A stretch of DNA of 36,455 nucleotides from Oscillospiraceae bacterium. GTDB taxonomy: Bacteria > Bacillota > Clostridia > Oscillospirales > Oscillospiraceae. Where the stretch lies: assembly GCA_009779845.1 (NCBI GenBank), contig WRBE01000024.1:1-36455 (forward strand), in the 5' to 3' direction. The translations under genes were made by a program, and so were the position numbers. Shown here in pieces: positions 23,441 to 30,976 of this stretch (the first letter of the stretch is position 1; every line of letters starts with the position of its first letter). Below the pieces are notes generated by a model that was not told where the DNA came from, ran no database searches, and saw only the letters and a program-made list of their open reading frames with translations.

Positions 23441-23470
23441 TTGACAAGGGCGATGGTATTATGGTATACT
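23441..23470 (+). promoter_or_regulatory. Sigma-A promoter for RNase J
   Basis: TTGACA (23441-23446), an 18-base spacer and TATACT (23465-23470). The transcript would start near 23477, leaving a leader of about 220 bases before the rnj ATG. Confidence 0.75.
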
Positions 23471-23476
23471 AACTTT

Positions 23477-23697
23477 ATCTGCCACTTTACTAGGCGTTAT
23501 GTACAGTTGTACTTTTTATAGACCAACAGACCAACGAATGGAACCACACAGGCTCCACCCAGTGACGATGTCGGCGTTTTCAGGGCCGAACTCTAGCTAT
23601 GGTGAGTCTTTGCTTTGGTTGTTCTGTTCCCACGCAAATACATAAGGCAAAAAAACAAGCGTAACCATACGCACAAAAAGGAGTTATGTAAACTATT
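23477..23697 (+). other. Long 5' leader of the RNase J gene
   Basis: About 220 untranslated bases with small hairpins (GTACA/TGTAC-type near 23510; TCGGC/GCCGA near 23568-23588) and no recognised riboswitch. AAGGAG lies an unusually long 14 bases before the ATG. Long leaders in ribonuclease genes can serve autoregulation (as for E. coli rne); here that is only a suggestion. Confidence 0.35.
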
Positions 23698-25452
23698 ATG
23701 CCAGAAACAACAAAACCAAAACAAACCAGACAACCGCCCAAGAAACGCAATGTAGAATTGGGTGCTAAAAAGCCGGCCGTCAAAGAGTCGGGCGGGAAAC
23801 TGAAAATCATCGCCTTAGGCGGCTTGGATGAAATCGGGAAAAATCTCACTGTTTATGAGTACGGTGAGGATATCATTGTCATTGATGTGGGCCTAGGGTT
23901 CCCTGACGATGAGATGTACGGGGTGGACATTGTTATCCCCGACTTTAGCTATCTGGTGAAAAACCAGCACCGTATCCGGGGTATTTTCCTTACCCACGGA
24001 CATGAGGATCACATTGGGGCGGTGCCGTATTTGCTGAAAAATTTGAGTGCCCCCATCTATGCCACCCGTTTGACGGCGGCGTTGGTGAAACTGAAACTGC
24101 AAGAGCACGGCCTGCTCCAGCGCACCAAGCTGCACACCTTAGAGGCCGGGCAGAGCCAAAAGGCCGGGGTGTTCCATGTGGAATTCATCCACGTCAACCA
24201 CTCTATTGCCGATGCGGTGTCCTTTGCCATCAAAACCCCGGTGGGTACAGTGGTTCACACCGGCGACTTTAAGATTGACCCCACCCCCATCCACGGGAAA
24301 ATGATTGACTTGGCTCGCTTAGGGCAGTTGGGCAAAGAGGGGGTACTCGCCCTTCTCTCCGACTCCACCAACGTGGAGAAGCCGGGCTATTCCGTGTCGG
24401 AGAGTAAGGTGGGGGAGAGCTTTGACCGGCTGTTTAACGGTTGTGAGAAGCGGATTATCGTCACCACCTTTGCCTCTAATGTCCATCGGCTGCAACAGGT
24501 GATTAACTGTGCGCATAAGTATGGCCGCAAGGTGGGCATCACTGGGCGCAGTATGGAAAATATCATCAATGTGTCCACAGAGTTGGGCTATTTGAAAGTG
24601 CCGAAAAATACGCTGGTGGACTTGCCGCAGCTCAAAAGTTTGCCGCCGAATAAGGTGACACTCATCACCACCGGCAGCCAGGGTGAGAGCATGAGTGCCC
24701 TGTACCGCATGGCGTTTTCCAGCCACAAGCAAATTGACATCGGGCCGGAGGACCGCGTGATTATCTCCGCCTCCGCCGTGCCGGGGAACGAGCGGACGGT
24801 GTCGAATGTCATCGACGAGCTGTTCCATAAGGGCGCAGAGGTGATTTATGACAAGTTCTCGGAACTCCACGTCTCCGGTCACGCCTGTCGAGATGAGCTG
24901 AAAATGATTCTGGCACTCTTAGAGCCTCAATTTTTTATCCCTGTCCATGGGGAGCATCGGATGCTCAAACAACACGCCGACTTAGCGGTGGATATGGGGA
25001 TGCCTCAGAAGAATACGATTATTAGTGAGCTAGGCCGTGTCATTGAACTGGGTCGCAAGAGTGCCAAGCTAGGCGGCACTGTCACTGCCGGTCGTGTGTT
25101 TGTAGACGGCACCGGCGTAGGTGATGTGGGTAGTGTGGTACTCCGCGACCGGAAGGTATTGGCCGAGGACGGTATGGTGGTGGTTATCATGAACCTGTCC
25201 CACGAGGATGGGTCACTCATCTCCGGGCCGGATATTATCACCCGTGGGTTTATCTACGTCAAAGAGTCGGAAGAGATGATGAAAGACCTTCGCCGGATCG
25301 CCTTAGAGGCTCTGCAACACAGTCAAAGTAGCAAAGCCGGGCGGACGGATTGGAGTGCCATCAAGGCCGCCATCCGACAAGATATGTCCGGGTTCCTGTA
25401 CAAGAAAACCCGCCGTAGTCCTATGATTTTGCCGGTTATCATGGAGATTTAA
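23698..25452 (+). CDS. rnj: Ribonuclease J
   Basis: RNase J is the Firmicute 5'-3' exonuclease and endonuclease of the metallo-beta-lactamase/beta-CASP family, central to mRNA turnover and 16S rRNA maturation. The 584-residue protein has a basic, disordered N-terminal tail (1-33), ALGGLDEIGKN, the zinc motif HGHEDHIGAVPYLL (H100, H102, D104, H105), HTGDFKIDPTP, the beta-CASP domain with TTFASNVHRLQ and TTGSQGESMSALYRMA, and VSGHACRDELKMILALLEPQFFIPVHGEHRML near the end of the core. The 30-residue basic N-terminal extension is longer than in B. subtilis. It is followed 3 bases later by a small ArsC/Spx-like gene. Confidence 0.97.
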   Translation: MPETTKPKQTRQPPKKRNVELGAKKPAVKESGGKLKIIALGGLDEIGKNLTVYEYGEDIIVIDVGLGFPDDEMYGVDIVIPDFSYLVKNQHRIRGIFLTHGHEDHIGAVPYLLKNLSAPIYATRLTAALVKLKLQEHGLLQRTKLHTLEAGQSQKAGVFHVEFIHVNHSIADAVSFAIKTPVGTVVHTGDFKIDPTPIHGKMIDLARLGQLGKEGVLALLSDSTNVEKPGYSVSESKVGESFDRLFNGCEKRIIVTTFASNVHRLQQVINCAHKYGRKVGITGRSMENIINVSTELGYLKVPKNTLVDLPQLKSLPPNKVTLITTGSQGESMSALYRMAFSSHKQIDIGPEDRVIISASAVPGNERTVSNVIDELFHKGAEVIYDKFSELHVSGHACRDELKMILALLEPQFFIPVHGEHRMLKQHADLAVDMGMPQKNTIISELGRVIELGRKSAKLGGTVTAGRVFVDGTGVGDVGSVVLRDRKVLAEDGMVVVIMNLSHEDGSLISGPDIITRGFIYVKESEEMMKDLRRIALEALQHSQSSKAGRTDWSAIKAAIRQDMSGFLYKKTRRSPMILPVIMEI

Positions 25453-25455
25453 GCC

Positions 25456-25791
25456 ATGAATATCCAGATATTTGGGAAGAAAAAGTGTTTTGATACCAAA
25501 AAGGCCGAGCGCTATTTCAAAGAGCGGCGGATTAAAGTGCAAAACATCGACCTCATCCGCTACGGCATAAGCAAGGGAGAGTTCGCCGGTGTAAAACGTG
25601 CAGTGGGGTTAGAGGCACTCATTGACCAAGATGCCCCCGATGTGGAGATGCTCACCTATCTGGCTTACGAGGCAGATAAGGAAGAAAAGCTGTTAGAAGA
25701 GCCCGGTTTACTCAAAACCCCCATTGTCCGCAACGGCAAACAGGCCACCGTAGGATATTGTCCCGATGTGTGGGCTGGCTGGGAATCATAA
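25456..25791 (+). CDS. ArsC/Spx-family protein
   Basis: The 111-residue thioredoxin-fold protein starts NIQIFGKKKCFDTKKAERYFKERRIKVQNIDL, the ArsC/Spx signature with a single Cys11 (no CxxC), and ends with LLKTPIVRNGKQATVGYCPDVW where the ArsC family has a conserved Arg-Pro or similar. It is closer to the uncharacterised YffB/ArsC-like branch than to Spx. Redox or thiol chemistry is likely but not demonstrated. GGAG is 9 bases before the ATG, inside the end of rnj, so the pair is cotranscribed. A strong terminator follows. Confidence 0.85.
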   Translation: MNIQIFGKKKCFDTKKAERYFKERRIKVQNIDLIRYGISKGEFAGVKRAVGLEALIDQDAPDVEMLTYLAYEADKEEKLLEEPGLLKTPIVRNGKQATVGYCPDVWAGWES

Positions 25792-25792
25792 A

Positions 25793-25838
25793 ACACGAAG
25801 CCCTCATCTTGGCAGTTGCTGGGATGAGGGCTTCGTGT
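25793..25838. terminator. Strong hairpin ending the rnj operon and facing the R-M cassette
   Basis: ACACGAAGCCCTCATC/GATGAGGGCTTCGTGT, a perfect 16-bp stem with a 14-base loop, begins one base after the stop of the ArsC/Spx-like gene. No long T-run follows on either strand. It lies between convergent units and marks the left edge of the restriction-modification cassette. Confidence 0.8.
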
Positions 25839-25955
25839 ATAGTGCAGTAAGCCATTCGTGATTCATGCATCGCACCGCATAACGCTTATAAAGCCTGTAA
25901 TATCAAGGGGTATGATATTTGCAATGAATGGTTTGGGTGGATTTATTTTTATTTT

Positions 25956-26909
25956 TCACAAGACCGCCTTAATGCGGTCAGCAATGCGTTTTACTACAGG
26001 AACGCTGACAGAGTTCCCTATTTGTTTATATGCTGCCTCTACCCTGATGGTGTTTGGAAAATAGAAATCATTCGGAAAACCTTGAAAATCTAAGGATTCT
26101 TGGAGGGTTAATCGCCTTATTCCATGATCATCACGCAACACAATAGCATTATATATTGTGTTCATTGAGGCTGTAAGCGTTGAGCATAAGTCTGGGTTAC
26201 GCAAATTGCGGATAGTGCCGTTATATATTCGGAACAACCGCCGGCTTTTGCCGATAAATGCGTCTATCTTGTTATAGAGAGGCGTATCGGGATTGTAGTA
26301 ATAAATATCATTCTTTTTTATTGCCTGATTAACAATATCCGCTATCTTGCGATCAAGCTGTATTGTTTTGGGAAAAGCAAAGCTATCACACTTCTCAAGA
26401 TCCAAGAATGCCACGATATATATTCGTTTCCTTGCTTGCGGAACACCGCCGTATTCGTTCGTGGGTATAACCTTATATCTCACGGAATAACCGCACTGTA
26501 CTAAAACATTATAGATTACGAGAAAAGTCCGTCCTTCGTCATGTTCCACAAGATTTTCTACATTTTCGAGGAATATCACTTTGGGGCGTTTTGCGTCAAT
26601 TATGCGAGCAATTTCAAAGAATAGTATGCCACGAGTATCCTTAAAGCCTTTTTGTGTCCCACCAATAGAAAACGATTGGCACGGGAAACCTGCTGTTAGC
26701 ACATCGAAATTGGGTATTGATTTAGCGTCTATGGTTTCTATATCTCCTTCAACTAAATAGCCATCCCCGAAGTTGTGGCGATAAGTTCGACAAGCTGCCT
26801 TATCGAGCTCATTCGCCCACACTATTTCAAATCCTGCTTGCAAAAATCCAGAGCAGATGCCACCTATACCTGCAAACATACTGGCTACCCTTAGTCGTTT
26901 ATTCATCAT
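25956..26909 (-). CDS. DNA (cytosine-5) methyltransferase, second of the R-M cassette
   Basis: A 317-residue m5C methyltransferase. Motif I is RVASMFAGIGGICSGFLQAGF, motif IV GFPCQSF with catalytic Cys77, motif VI ENVENL (115-120), motif VIII QARKR (158-162), then a short target-recognition region (about 165-255) and motifs IX/X (LTLQESLDFQGFP, YKQIGNSVSVPVV). It protects host DNA by methylating cytosine in the recognition site; sequence specificity cannot be read from the protein. Its ATG overlaps the endonuclease TGA (ATGA), so the two are coupled. Codon use is AT-richer than the flanking housekeeping genes. Confidence 0.95.
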   Translation of the reverse strand: MMNKRLRVASMFAGIGGICSGFLQAGFEIVWANELDKAACRTYRHNFGDGYLVEGDIETIDAKSIPNFDVLTAGFPCQSFSIGGTQKGFKDTRGILFFEIARIIDAKRPKVIFLENVENLVEHDEGRTFLVIYNVLVQCGYSVRYKVIPTNEYGGVPQARKRIYIVAFLDLEKCDSFAFPKTIQLDRKIADIVNQAIKKNDIYYYNPDTPLYNKIDAFIGKSRRLFRIYNGTIRNLRNPDLCSTLTASMNTIYNAIVLRDDHGIRRLTLQESLDFQGFPNDFYFPNTIRVEAAYKQIGNSVSVPVVKRIADRIKAVL

Positions 26910-27967
26910 GGTTCAAAAATAGATTTTAAGATTTGGGCTGAATCATAATCCTTTGACTGGTGCTTTTCGGCTACTAAGTTAATCCATTGGGAAATCCTGT
27001 CGCTATCAATTTTGTTTACTTTCCAAGATTCCGCGAGAACCTCTGTGGGCATAGAGTTAATAAGTAGCCTAATATCAACCATGAGTTCTTGGATGTGCCC
27101 GAAAACTTGTGGCAATCGCTCAAACATTTCATTTTTCGCAAACAAAGTAACCTTTCCACCTGCCGAAAAATTATCACGGAATGATGAATCGACAATACCG
27201 TGGTGTGAGGCAAGCCACAGTACGGCTCTGCTGTATTTTTTGCTGCTTATGGTTGACAAAATATCGGGGAACAAAGCAAACAAAGATGCTTTAAGTTGTA
27301 AACGCTCTTCGTTTTGCAGTGATGACCATAATCTCACTTTCATTGAAGCGGTTGCGTTTACCTCGGAATCGGTAGTGTCAATCCACCATAGACTCTCACC
27401 GTCTTTGAGTTGACTCTTGTAATATTTGACCACCTCACCGATTGGATTTTCCGCATTACGCAAATCATCGTATGAAGTGTTCATTTTATCGAAAATTGTT
27501 TCGCTTTCGCCTAACTTCATATCAATTTTATACCTTGGATAATGCGTTGCAACAATTTCTGATAGACAATCTTCATAAGGGCGACTACGAAACTCTACTG
27601 GACTAACCAATTTCCCAAATGTCAAAAATATTCTTTCTACCCCATCAACCCGAGTGGATTCGTTAACACTGCCGCCAAGCGAAGTCCACTTTTCGTCTTT
27701 TGAGCTTTTTACTTCTACGCCATAATATTTTGCCGCAACAATATCAGGAAAACGCTGTCCAGATACTTTCTTAATTGTACCTTCGAACTTAGTTCCTACA
27801 GCCGAGTTGTTAAGAAAGTCATAAACATCATCTTCCAACTTCTGCGCCCCACGGGTGATATAATATGGTGTTTTGTGTTTAGCATCATCGTTTAGTCGGA
27901 GCGTTGCGGTATCCACTAAGGCTTGAAACTCACCAAGGCTAGGTTCACGATTGTTTGATATAATCAT
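26906..27967 (-). CDS. Type II restriction endonuclease, PD-(D/E)XK
   Basis: The 353-residue protein has FPDIVAAKYYGVEVKSSKDEKW: Pro74-Asp75, then Glu85-Val-Lys87, the PD-(D/E)XK nuclease core, inside an N-terminal domain with KLEDDVYDFLNNSAVGTKFEGTIKKVSG upstream. The C-terminal 200 residues are helical and show no other catalytic motif. It sits between two m5C methyltransferases in one operon, 6 bases after the first and overlapping the second, which is the usual layout of a type II system. Two separate m5C enzymes suggest an asymmetric recognition site, each methylating one strand. Family and specificity are not recognised. Confidence 0.88.
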   Translation of the reverse strand: MIISNNREPSLGEFQALVDTATLRLNDDAKHKTPYYITRGAQKLEDDVYDFLNNSAVGTKFEGTIKKVSGQRFPDIVAAKYYGVEVKSSKDEKWTSLGGSVNESTRVDGVERIFLTFGKLVSPVEFRSRPYEDCLSEIVATHYPRYKIDMKLGESETIFDKMNTSYDDLRNAENPIGEVVKYYKSQLKDGESLWWIDTTDSEVNATASMKVRLWSSLQNEERLQLKASLFALFPDILSTISSKKYSRAVLWLASHHGIVDSSFRDNFSAGGKVTLFAKNEMFERLPQVFGHIQELMVDIRLLINSMPTEVLAESWKVNKIDSDRISQWINLVAEKHQSKDYDSAQILKSIFEP

Positions 27968-27973
27968 TGTGCA

Positions 27974-29383
27974 TTACCCCCCAAAATATAACTCCCAGTT
28001 TTTTTCAAGCCTTTTAGCAATATGGTAGCCCAAAAGCGGCGGTACAGCGTTGCCAATTATTTTGTAGGCATCAGAAGCTGATACGCCTTTTGCTTTACCG
28101 TTCGCAGGTATTATGAACTCATAAACATCCGGAAATGTCTGTATTCTTGCACATTCTCTTATAGACAAACGCCTTTCTTCAAGTCCGCTTTCTAGTTCAT
28201 CTATCAGCTTGCCGCCATTTTCGCCTGATAAACGCCTAAATTCGATATTTCCGTGGTGTTCAGAGCGAATAGTCGGGCCAATATCGTGTAGTCTAATTTC
28301 TGTTTGGCCTTGACAGTGCTTACCCATGTATTTAGCTTTAGAATATTTCTGCTGTGCAGGGTCTGATGCTAAATGCGGTTCTTCAAGGCCTACAAATGCT
28401 TGTGATAGGTTTGTAGGCGGCAATAGCTTGGCCCCATCGGCAGTATAGCTATGTGTTTTCGGTGGGTATGGGTCATAAACAGGGCATAAGCTCTCGCTTG
28501 TCAGCCTTGTTAGCGCTTTCACGGTCAATGCTGACCGCTTGAAGCCTATAAAAATGACACGCTCGCGAGATTGCGGCACGCCATAATCGGCAGCGTGTAG
28601 CACCCTTGCATCAACAACAACATACCCGTTTCCCCCAATAGACCGAAAGTCATTTTCAATGGTTGCTTTGACGTCCGCAAGGTTGGCAAGTCCCTTTACA
28701 TTCTCTGCTATAAAAATCTTTGGCTCTGTTAGCGCAATCACTTCTCGCATCCACATATAGAGTTGTCCGCGACTTTCAATGCTCGGCGTATCTTCATCGA
28801 TGTGATTACCATTATGGCATTTGTCAGAATTGAAGCCTTTTCGCTTACCTGCAACAGAGAAGTCTTGACAAGGAAAACCGCCTGTAACAACATCAATGTC
28901 AGCTGGGAATATCTCTTCTCCATCTTTGTGCATTTTCACAAGGTCAACAATACTTCCAAGGTGATAAACACTGCAAGCGGTTCCGCGCTTGCCAAAGTAT
29001 TTACGCCAAGCTGTTTGAGCGTCAGGGCGTATATCGTTAGCAAAAACCGTATTAAATCGTGTTTTTGGTAAGTTTCGCCAACCATTTTCTCCTGTGATAA
29101 CTTCATTCCAATCTGGGTGAACCTTGAAATTTATAGCATTTGCTATAACATCAAAGCCGCCTTCAAAACCAAGGTCAAGCCCGCCACAGCCCGAAAATAA
29201 CGACAAAACATTAAGCGTGTTTTTATTCACTCGTTTTCTAACAGGGTACGGCTCGGTTTTATCTACGACCCAGTTTCGGCCTATTTTTTTTGCAGTAGAA
29301 AAAGCCCCTTTCTCTGCTAACCGACGCAAAGTGTCTGGGCTTCTGCCATGCAATGCTGCATATTCAGCAAGTGAAACAAGCAT
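27974..29383 (-). CDS. DNA (cytosine-5) methyltransferase with N-terminal helix-turn-helix
   Basis: The first gene of the cassette. The start is ATG 29381-29383, five bases after GGAGG; an in-frame TTG four codons upstream lies on the ribosome binding site. The 469-residue protein begins with a MerR/excisionase-like helix-turn-helix (about 1-45: VSLAEYAALHGRSPDTLRRLAEKGAFSTAKKIGRNWVV), then motif I LNVLSLFSGCGGLDLGFEGGF, motif IV GGFPCQDFS (Cys172), ENVKGL, motif VIII PQSRERV, a target-recognition region (about 280-385) and motifs IX/X (RECARIQTFPD, YKIIGNAVPPLL). Fused N-terminal DNA-binding domains in m5C enzymes such as M.EcoRII, M.SsoII and M.MspI repress their own operon. Confidence 0.95.
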   Translation of the reverse strand: MLVSLAEYAALHGRSPDTLRRLAEKGAFSTAKKIGRNWVVDKTEPYPVRKRVNKNTLNVLSLFSGCGGLDLGFEGGFDVIANAINFKVHPDWNEVITGENGWRNLPKTRFNTVFANDIRPDAQTAWRKYFGKRGTACSVYHLGSIVDLVKMHKDGEEIFPADIDVVTGGFPCQDFSVAGKRKGFNSDKCHNGNHIDEDTPSIESRGQLYMWMREVIALTEPKIFIAENVKGLANLADVKATIENDFRSIGGNGYVVVDARVLHAADYGVPQSRERVIFIGFKRSALTVKALTRLTSESLCPVYDPYPPKTHSYTADGAKLLPPTNLSQAFVGLEEPHLASDPAQQKYSKAKYMGKHCQGQTEIRLHDIGPTIRSEHHGNIEFRRLSGENGGKLIDELESGLEERRLSIRECARIQTFPDVYEFIIPANGKAKGVSASDAYKIIGNAVPPLLGYHIAKRLEKNWELYFGG

Positions 29384-29416
29384 AAGTTCCTCCAAATATT
29401 ACGACTCATATTCACC

Positions 29417-29461
29417 ATTATACACGATAACGTGCGTAAAGTAAAATAGAATTTTGCGTAA
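29417..29461 (-). promoter_or_regulatory. Promoter and operator candidate of the R-M operon
   Basis: On the minus strand TTTACT (29440-29445), a 17-base spacer and a perfect TATAAT (29417-29422). The palindrome CACGATAACGTG (29423-29434) fills the spacer next to the -10. TGCGTAA (plus-strand reading) occurs at 29433-29439 and 29455-29461, a direct repeat of 22 bases period (two helical turns) flanking the -35. This is where the fused helix-turn-helix of the first methyltransferase would be expected to bind. Confidence 0.6.
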
Positions 29462-29598
29462 CTATGTCCATTTCAAAGATAATGCGGTTCGCAGTCTAAA
29501 ACCAAAGTTATGTGGTGGCGTTGCCCTACGCTCCCCAGCCTCTTCCAAAGGACAGAATTTAGGGTAGTAATTTTAGTGCGAAAGGGAATAGTTATCAA

Positions 29599-29778
29599 AT
29601 GGCGTATATTTTAATCCACGGCTCTGGACATAAAGCAACGAGTTGGAATGAAACAATCTCATATATGGAAAACAACAAAGAGATATTGTGTCCGGATTTA
29701 TCTACAATCCGTGACGGCAAAGAAGCGAGATACACGAATGTATATGGTTTATTTCAAGCTGTCGCAAAATGCCTTTAA
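29599..29778 (+). pseudogene. Truncated alpha/beta hydrolase fragment
   Basis: A 59-residue frame starting MAYILIHGSGHKATSWNETI with IHGSGHKATSW, the oxyanion-hole HGxG start of an alpha/beta hydrolase, then ILCPDLSTIRDGKEARYTNVY. The nucleophile elbow and the rest of the fold are missing; the last ten codons read through the opposite strand of the TfoX-like gene. GAAAGGG precedes the ATG. The 5' end is intact and the break falls near 29,745, so the 3' part of the gene was lost when the downstream region was joined here. Confidence 0.75.
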
Positions 29779-30012
29779 GTCTTGCACCACGTTCTCTGGT
29801 AGTTGGCTGTATTCCGTGTCGGTGATTGCGCCCTCTAGAGTGTATAGATGGACGGGGCAGATTGTGGTGATGTTGGCGTAGTGCAGTTTGAGCCGGACAA
29901 AGGCTTCTTTGCTGCCGGCTTGTTTGAGTTCTTCGGCGGTTGTGATGCCGACTGTCTGTAGCTTTTTTTCCATTTCTTTGCCGATATTTTTTAGAGAGGT
30001 TAGTGATGTCAT
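29749..30012 (-). CDS. Stand-alone TfoX C-terminal-domain protein
   Basis: The 87-residue protein (LTSLKNIGKEMEKKLQTVGITTAEELKQAGSKEAFVRLK...) matches the TfoX C-terminal domain (PF04994), a helix-hairpin-helix-like module; in gamma-proteobacterial TfoX/Sxy it follows the domain needed for competence control. The N-terminal domain is absent. Many Firmicutes carry such single-domain proteins of unknown role. AAGGAGGAG lies 12 bases before the ATG. It overlaps the 3' end of the truncated hydrolase in opposite orientation. Confidence 0.88.
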   Translation of the reverse strand: MTSLTSLKNIGKEMEKKLQTVGITTAEELKQAGSKEAFVRLKLHYANITTICPVHLYTLEGAITDTEYSQLPENVVQDLKAFCDSLK

Positions 30013-30149
30013 TGGTGTATGCTCCTCCTTGCAATGAGAATAGTGTGATAGTTACCCCACTATAACATAAGGAACAAAAGAACGCTATCTTTTTAATTTT
30101 GCATGAATAGTCTTTGTGATTTCCGTGTACGCTAACGAGGGGTGATAGC

Positions 30150-30311
30150 ATGGGCAAAAATAAGCCTGAAAAAAACAATGATGTGACAATACAAACGCAA
30201 ATTCAGACACAAAATGTTGATACAGGTCTTCCTGTTTTTAAAACTGATGACATTCGCCATTATGAGCAGAAGAATATGCCGAAAGGCACTTCTATCAGGC
30301 GTGGTAAATAA
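30150..30311 (+). CDS. Small hydrophilic protein, 53 residues
   Basis: Starts MGKNKPEKNNDVTI, has a Gln/Thr alternation (IQTQIQTQNVDTG) and ends NMPKGTSIRRGK. GAGGGGTG lies 6 bases before the ATG. Charged, without hydrophobic segment, probably disordered. Its MPKGTS is shared with the start of the third gene (MPKGTT). Family not recognised. It is the first of three closely spaced plus-strand small genes. Confidence 0.6.
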   Translation: MGKNKPEKNNDVTIQTQIQTQNVDTGLPVFKTDDIRHYEQKNMPKGTSIRRGK

Positions 30312-30333
30312 TCTTTTGCGAGGTAATTCCAAC

Positions 30334-30453
30334 ATGGCAAATACAAAGACACGAAATGAGCAGAGAAAAAATAACGATACGACTCCGCCGGCACGGCGGG
30401 AGGCGAAATCGAAGGGCAAGGCCGACTTCAACAAAAAAGGGAAGGAGTCGTGA
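30334..30453 (+). CDS. Small basic protein, 39 residues
   Basis: Starts MANTKTRNEQRKNNDTTPP and is almost entirely charged and polar, ending NKKGKES. GAGG lies 9 bases before the ATG, 22 bases past the previous stop. No family recognised; composition recalls minor spore proteins or disordered nucleic-acid-binding peptides, but nothing more specific can be said. Confidence 0.6.
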   Translation: MANTKTRNEQRKNNDTTPPARREAKSKGKADFNKKGKES

Positions 30454-30455
30454 AG

Positions 30456-30602
30456 ATGCCAAAAGGAACAACGAAATGGAAAGATTCTGATACGTCTAAC
30501 CCGTCTGGGCATGTAGCCAAGCCGCCAAAAGGCTCTAAAATAAATGACGATACCCGTGTTGTTCACGGGGAAGAGCCGAACCGGGATGAAAAGTCTTACT
30601 AA
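30456..30602 (+). CDS. Small hydrophilic protein, 48 residues
   Basis: Starts MPKGTTKWKDSDTSNPSGHV and ends EEPNRDEKSY. GGAAGGAG, at the end of the preceding gene, is its ribosome binding site, so the two are coupled (2 bases between TGA and ATG). Rich in Lys, Pro, Asp and Ser. The first residues resemble the minus-strand gene at 30727-30876 (MPKDSQLDPK). Confidence 0.62.
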   Translation: MPKGTTKWKDSDTSNPSGHVAKPPKGSKINDDTRVVHGEEPNRDEKSY

Positions 30603-30677
30603 ATCAAAACAGGCCACATCCTTTCATTATGCGCTGTTCCAAGCGAGGCAAAACTGACTGATCGGCGTAAGCGATGG

Positions 30678-30709
30678 ATAAGCCCGCACCTGCACAGGTG
30701 TGGGCTTAT
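30678..30709. terminator. Bidirectional terminator between the small genes
   Basis: ATAAGCCCGCACCTG/CAGGTGTGGGCTTAT, a 15-bp stem with one G-U pair and a 2-base centre, lies between the plus-strand small genes and the convergent minus-strand one. Short T-runs flank both sides. Confidence 0.75.
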
Positions 30710-30726
30710 TTGTCGCTGGTCGTTCC

Positions 30727-30876
30727 TTATCTGTCGTGTCCCGGCTTATGTCGGTTGCCGGATTGTTTCTTGTCATTTCGACCTTCCCCATCAGGGCCGC
30801 TGTGGGCGATTGTGGAGCTACCCTTTGCCTTAGCTTTTCGTACAGGCTTTGGGTCTAGTTGGCTGTCTTTCGGCAT
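30727..30876 (-). CDS. Small basic protein, 49 residues, opposite strand
   Basis: ATG at 30874-30876 with AGGAGGG six bases upstream fixes the start; a longer in-frame reading to 30987 has no such site. The protein begins MPKDSQLDPKPVRKAKAKGS and ends HKPGHDR: charged, Gly/Ser/Lys-rich and without any hydrophobic core. Convergent with the three plus-strand small genes and similar in size, composition and MPK start. Function unknown. Confidence 0.65.
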   Translation of the reverse strand: MPKDSQLDPKPVRKAKAKGSSTIAHSGPDGEGRNDKKQSGNRHKPGHDR

Positions 30877-30917
30877 GTGTGCCCTCCTGATATAAATATT
30901 CTGAGCATAGTATGGCA

Positions 30918-30946
30918 CATATAGGTCAGATAAATACGATTGTCTA
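30918..30946 (-). promoter_or_regulatory. Promoter candidate for the 49-residue gene
   Basis: On the minus strand TAGACA (30941-30946), a 17-base spacer and TATATG (30918-30923), about 40 bases ahead of the ATG. Confidence 0.45.
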
Positions 30947-30976
30947 GAAATGATCAATATAGTCGCACCACTAGGC

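Noticed and set aside
24319..24882. 187-residue minus-strand frame in rnj
   Set aside because: Antisense shadow of the RNase J beta-CASP region.
30104..30134. Possible sigma-G-like promoter (TGAATA, 18 bases, TACGCTA) before the first small gene
   Set aside because: The -10 matches only four of seven, and the predicted start would fall inside the ribosome binding site.
30132..30617. 161-residue minus-strand frame, hydrophobic and Arg/Phe-rich, opposite the small genes
   Set aside because: The plus-strand small genes have proper ribosome binding sites, and Lys/Asn codons read backwards give the Phe/Leu-rich appearance. No good start signal on the minus strand.
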